In this document: in pieces, positions 34,239 to 37,347 of the stretch
Layout of the letters: each line of letters starts with the position of its first letter
Position numbering within the stretch: position 1 is the first letter of the stretch
Source: an uncultured Bacteroidales bacterium
GTDB taxonomy: Bacteria > Bacteroidota > Bacteroidia > Bacteroidales > CAIWKO01
Length of the DNA: 37,347 nucleotides
Assembly (NCBI GenBank): GCA_903913285.1
Contig: CAIWKO010000053.1
Span: 1-37,347 of the forward strand
Direction: 5' to 3'
Position numbers and translations under genes: made by a program
The notes under the pieces: generated by a model
Told to the model about the DNA's origin: nothing
Databases searched by the model: none
Seen by the model: the letters and a program-made list of their open reading frames with translations, nothing else

Positions 34239-37200
34239 ATGAAACATAATCGTATTCTTTTTATTGTAATTTTTATTGTCATAACTAATTTAAATCTTAA
34301 AGCTCAGTATTGCACCAGCAGTTCAAATAGTTGTAGCTGGGAATACATTTCAAACGTTACCTGCGGCAGCATTAATAACAGTACTGCGTGTGCGGGATAT
34401 GGAAACTATACTTCATTATTATCAACAAATATGGCATTGGGAAGTACTCAAACAATCTCAGTTACTAACGGGCAATATTCTTCCGGTGATTATGTTGATG
34501 TCTGGATCGATTATAACCATAACGGTGTTTTTACGGATGCCGGAGAACAAGTTGATCATGTTGCTCAGACAGGGGCTACTACAATCACAAATTTTACAGT
34601 TCCGATAACAGCAGCATTCGGGCCCACCACAATGAGAGTTTGCATTAGTTATAGTTCCGGTACTTCACCGTGTGGAACCATACAATACGGGGAGTATGAA
34701 GATTATACGGTTAATTTAACCTATTGCACAGTCGGTTCCAATAGTTGTTCGTGGGAATACATTTCAAACGTTACTTTAGGAAGTATTAATAACAGTACGG
34801 CTTGTGCCGGATATGGAAACTATACTTCAATGTCTGCAAATCTGTCTTTGGGAAGTACCCAAACAATTTCAGTCACCAACGGACAATATTCTTCAGGCGA
34901 TTATGTTGACGTATGGATCGATTATAATAATAATGGTTTTTTTACAGATGCCGGTGAACAAGTTGTTCATGTTGCTCAGACCAGTGCTACTACAGCCGTT
35001 AACTTTACCGTACCTACCACTGCAACTTTTGGACCTGTAAGAATGAGAGTTTGTATCGGTTATAGTTCCGGTAATTCACCGTGTGGAACCTTACAATACG
35101 GGGAGTATGAAGATTATACGGTTAATTTAACCTATTGCACCAGTGGTTCCAATAGTTGTTCGTGGGAATACATTTCAAACGTTACTTTAGGGAGCATTAA
35201 TAACAGTACCTCTTGTGCCGGATATGGAAACTATACTTCAATGTCTACAAATCTGTCTTTGGGAAGTACCCAAACAATTTCAGTCACCAACGGACAATAT
35301 TATTCAGGCGATTATGTTGACGTATGGATCGATTATAATAATAATGGTTTTTTTACAGATGCCGGTGAACAAGTTGTTCATGTTGCTCAGACCATTGCTA
35401 CAACAGCCGTTAACTTTACCGTACCTGCCACTGCAACTTTTGGACCTGTAAGAATGAGAGTTTGTATCGGTTATAGTTCCGGTAATTCACCGTGTGGAAC
35501 CTTACAATACGGGGAGTATGAAGATTATACGGTTAATTTAACCTATTGCACCAGTGGTTCCATTAGTTGTTCGTGGGAATACATTTCAAACGTTACTTGC
35601 GGCAGCATTAATAACAGTTCTGCGTGTACAGGATATGGAGACTATACATCATTATCCACGAATATGCCATTGGGAAGCACACAGACAATTTCGGTTACCA
35701 ACGGACAATATTATTCAGGCGATTATGTTGATGTATGGATAGATTATAACCATAATGGTTTTTATACTGATGCAGGAGAACAAGTTGTCCATGTTGCACA
35801 AACAACTGCAATTACAACCGCTAGTTATACTGTACCCTTAACTGCAACATTTGAACAGACAACAATGAGGGTGAGTATCAGCTACAGTTCCGGGGCATCA
35901 CCTTGTGGAACCATACAATATGGAGAGTATGAAGATTATACTATTAATAAACCATGCCTTCCACCTATAATTATTGCTACACCTTCAACTATTTGTAATG
36001 GATCAAGTACAAGTTTGTCAGCAACAGGAGCCATAAGCTATTCCTGGAGCAACAGTTCAACCGGAACCCCGGTAACAGTCTCTCCAACCTCCACTACGGT
36101 TTACACAGTTACAAGCACAGCTGCAAATGGTTGTACAAGTACAGCAAGTGCAACTGTTACAGTAAATGCATTGCCAACAGTTAACCTTGCAAATTTCAGC
36201 AGTGTTTGTGTCAGTGCAGCACCCTTTACGTTAACGGGCGGGACCCCAACCGGAGGAACATACAGCGGGACGGGCGTGAGTGCAGGTGTTTTTAATCCGG
36301 CATCAGCTGGTGTAGACACTTTTACAATAACGTATTCCTATACCGATGCTAATTCGTGTACCAACACGGAGTCAAAGTCAATTATGGTAAATGCATTGCC
36401 AACAGCTAACCTTGCAAATTTCAGCAGTGTTTGTGTCAGCGCAGCACCCTTTACGTTAACAGGCGGAACCCCGACAGGAGGAACATACAGCGGGACGGGC
36501 GTGAGCGGAGGTGTTTTTAATCCGGCATCAGCTGGTGTAGACACTTTTGCAATAACCTATTCTTATACCGATGGTAATTCGTGTACCAACACAGCGTCAA
36601 ATACCATTACGGTAAGTGCATTGCCAACAGTTAACCTTGCAAATTTCAACAGTGTTTGTGTCAGCGCAGCACCCTTTACGTTAACAGGCGGGACCCCGAC
36701 AGGAGGAATATACAGTGGCACGGGCGTGAGCGGAGGTGTTTTTAATCCGGCATCAGCTGGTGTAGACACTTTTGCAATAACGTATTCTTATACCGATGGT
36801 AATTCGTGTACCAACACAGCGTCAAATACCATTACTGTAAGTGCATTGCCAACAGTTAACCTTGCAAATTTCAGCAGCGTTTGTGTCAGTGCAGCACCCT
36901 TTACATTAACAGGCGGAACCCCAAGCGGAGGAACTTACAGCGGAACGGGTGTGAGTGCAGGTGTTTTTAATCCCGCGACAGCCGGTGTGGGAACTTTTAC
37001 AATAACCTATTCTTATACCAATGGTAATTCGTGTACCAATACAGCGTCAAAGTCAATTACGGTAAATGCATTGCCAACAGTTAACCTTGCAAATTTCAGC
37101 AGTGTTTGTGTCAGCGCAGCACCCTTTACCTTAACAGGCGGAACCCCAAGCGGAGGAACTTATAGCGGGACAGGCGTGAGTGCAGGTGTTTTTAACCCCG

Positions 37201-37347
37201 CGACAGCTGGTGTAGGAACTTTTACAATAACGTATTCCTATACCGATGCTAATTCGTGTACCAACACGGAGTCAAAGTCAATTATGGTAAATGCATTGCC
37301 AACAGCTAACCTTGCAAATTTCAGCAGTGTTTGTGTCAGCGCAGCAC
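34239..37347 (+). CDS. Secreted GEVED/Ig-like repeat adhesin, 5' part (runs off window)
   Basis: The frame is open from ATG 34239 to the right edge (1036 codons, no stop). A signal peptide (MKHNRILFIVIFIVITNLNL, cleavage near KAQ) is followed by four tandem GEVED domains of 137-138 residues (TAT at 34308, 34722, 35133 and 35544). Each carries VDVWIDYNxNGxFTDAGEQV and ends QYGEYEDYTVN. An Ig-like domain (about 35955-36161) follows, then 75-aa repeats (225 bp) beginning NALPTVNLANFSSVCVSAAP and containing GGTYSGTGVSAGVFNPA. GEVED domains are common in T9SS-exported surface proteins. The sorting domain would lie beyond the window. The second and third GEVED units differ at only about a dozen bases by eye, indicating recent duplication. 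Confidence 0.9.
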   Translation, partial: MKHNRILFIVIFIVITNLNLKAQYCTSSSNSCSWEYISNVTCGSINNSTACAGYGNYTSLLSTNMALGSTQTISVTNGQYSSGDYVDVWIDYNHNGVFTDAGEQVDHVAQTGATTITNFTVPITAAFGPTTMRVCISYSSGTSPCGTIQYGEYEDYTVNLTYCTVGSNSCSWEYISNVTLGSINNSTACAGYGNYTSMSANLSLGSTQTISVTNGQYSSGDYVDVWIDYNNNGFFTDAGEQVVHVAQTSATTAVNFTVPTTATFGPVRMRVCIGYSSGNSPCGTLQYGEYEDYTVNLTYCTSGSNSCSWEYISNVTLGSINNSTSCAGYGNYTSMSTNLSLGSTQTISVTNGQYYSGDYVDVWIDYNNNGFFTDAGEQVVHVAQTIATTAVNFTVPATATFGPVRMRVCIGYSSGNSPCGTLQYGEYEDYTVNLTYCTSGSISCSWEYISNVTCGSINNSSACTGYGDYTSLSTNMPLGSTQTISVTNGQYYSGDYVDVWIDYNHNGFYTDAGEQVVHVAQTTAITTASYTVPLTATFEQTTMRVSISYSSGASPCGTIQYGEYEDYTINKPCLPPIIIATPSTICNGSSTSLSATGAISYSWSNSSTGTPVTVSPTSTTVYTVTSTAANGCTSTASATVTVNALPTVNLANFSSVCVSAAPFTLTGGTPTGGTYSGTGVSAGVFNPASAGVDTFTITYSYTDANSCTNTESKSIMVNALPTANLANFSSVCVSAAPFTLTGGTPTGGTYSGTGVSGGVFNPASAGVDTFAITYSYTDGNSCTNTASNTITVSALPTVNLANFNSVCVSAAPFTLTGGTPTGGIYSGTGVSGGVFNPASAGVDTFAITYSYTDGNSCTNTASNTITVSALPTVNLANFSSVCVSAAPFTLTGGTPSGGTYSGTGVSAGVFNPATAGVGTFTITYSYTNGNSCTNTASKSITVNALPTVNLANFSSVCVSAAPFTLTGGTPSGGTYSGTGVSAGVFNPATAGVGTFTITYSYTDANSCTNTESKSIMVNALPTANLANFSSVCVSAA
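34308..35954 (+). repeat. Four tandem GEVED-domain repeats (414/411 bp)
   Basis: In-frame units begin at 34308, 34722, 35133 and 35544. The two central units are nearly identical and the outer two more diverged, consistent with unequal crossing-over inside the gene. Confidence 0.85.
36162..37347 (+). repeat. Tandem 225-bp (75-aa) adhesin repeats
   Basis: Units begin at 36162, 36387, 36612, 36837, 37062 and 37287 (last one cut by the window). The phase is exact. The stretch from about 37226 to the window end repeats about 36326-36447 without visible change, at an offset of 900 bp (four units). Confidence 0.88.

Noticed and set aside
34390-35742. Short plus-strand frames repeated about every 411-414 bp
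   Set aside because: They are the +1 frame of the GEVED domains. The true frame starts at 34239 and remains open to the window edge.
36101-36769. Three similar minus-strand frames 225 bp apart
   Set aside because: They are shadows of the in-frame adhesin repeats on the plus strand.

Overview
The window looks like a chromosomal segment of a member of the Bacteroidota, probably Bacteroidales-like. The Bacteroidota promoter -7 element (TAnnTTTG) recurs exactly in front of rnpB, pepF, gyrB, tRNA-Val, a LytTR gene and a barrel gene. There is a type IX secretion (T9SS) sorting domain on a giant surface protein, tandem GEVED and Ig-like adhesin repeats, and many exported proteins whose signal peptides end in AQ or SQ. 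Genus cannot be told from the sequence alone.

Layout. 1-1755 (minus): 5' part of a repeat-rich secreted adhesin, cut by an in-frame TGA at its last visible repeat. 1756-2450: AT-rich gap. 2451-7308 (minus): tight six-gene operon of ketosynthase, catalytically dead ketosynthase partner, membrane polysaccharide deacetylase, LolA-like carrier, FabZ-like hotdog protein and CysQ-like phosphatase. This resembles part of an aryl-polyene/flexirubin-type lipid-pigment pathway. 7459-7822: RNase P RNA. 7989-9923: exported M3 oligopeptidase. 10122-12623: Pif1-type helicase with HRDC and HTH tails, followed by an 11-unit 21-bp tandem array. 13144-19269: TPR protein and two outer-membrane barrels. 19279-20373 (minus): M50-type membrane protease and a DUF2784-like protein. 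20564-24125: gyrB, an SDR oxidoreductase and a secreted protein. 24203-24277: tRNA-Val(GAC) with a clear terminator. 24387-31097 (minus): one giant beta-helix T9SS cargo gene split by an in-frame TAG. 31598-31969: stand-alone LytTR regulator. 32293-32544: a second, unrelated 21-bp array. 32638-33846: orphan protein. 34239-37347: start of another adhesin, with four GEVED domains and then 75-aa repeats, running off the right edge.

How the parts fit. The left operon should make and export an acyl-derived envelope product: KS/KS-like pair for chain elongation, hotdog protein for dehydration, LolA-like protein for periplasmic transfer. The middle is housekeeping (rnpB, gyrB, tRNA, helicase) mixed with envelope genes. 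The right third is accessory: surface adhesins, REP-like hairpins, a LytTR regulator and tandem arrays.

The most interesting signal is upstream of the LytTR gene. Two exact copies of ACCGTTAAC lie 12 nt apart (21 bp start to start), just upstream of a textbook TTTG-N19-TAAATTTG promoter, which is the architecture of a LytTR-family operator. About 320 bp downstream of that gene sits a 12-unit array with the same 21-bp period, followed by an orphan protein and an adhesin. A LytTR-controlled surface locus is a testable inference, not a demonstrated system.
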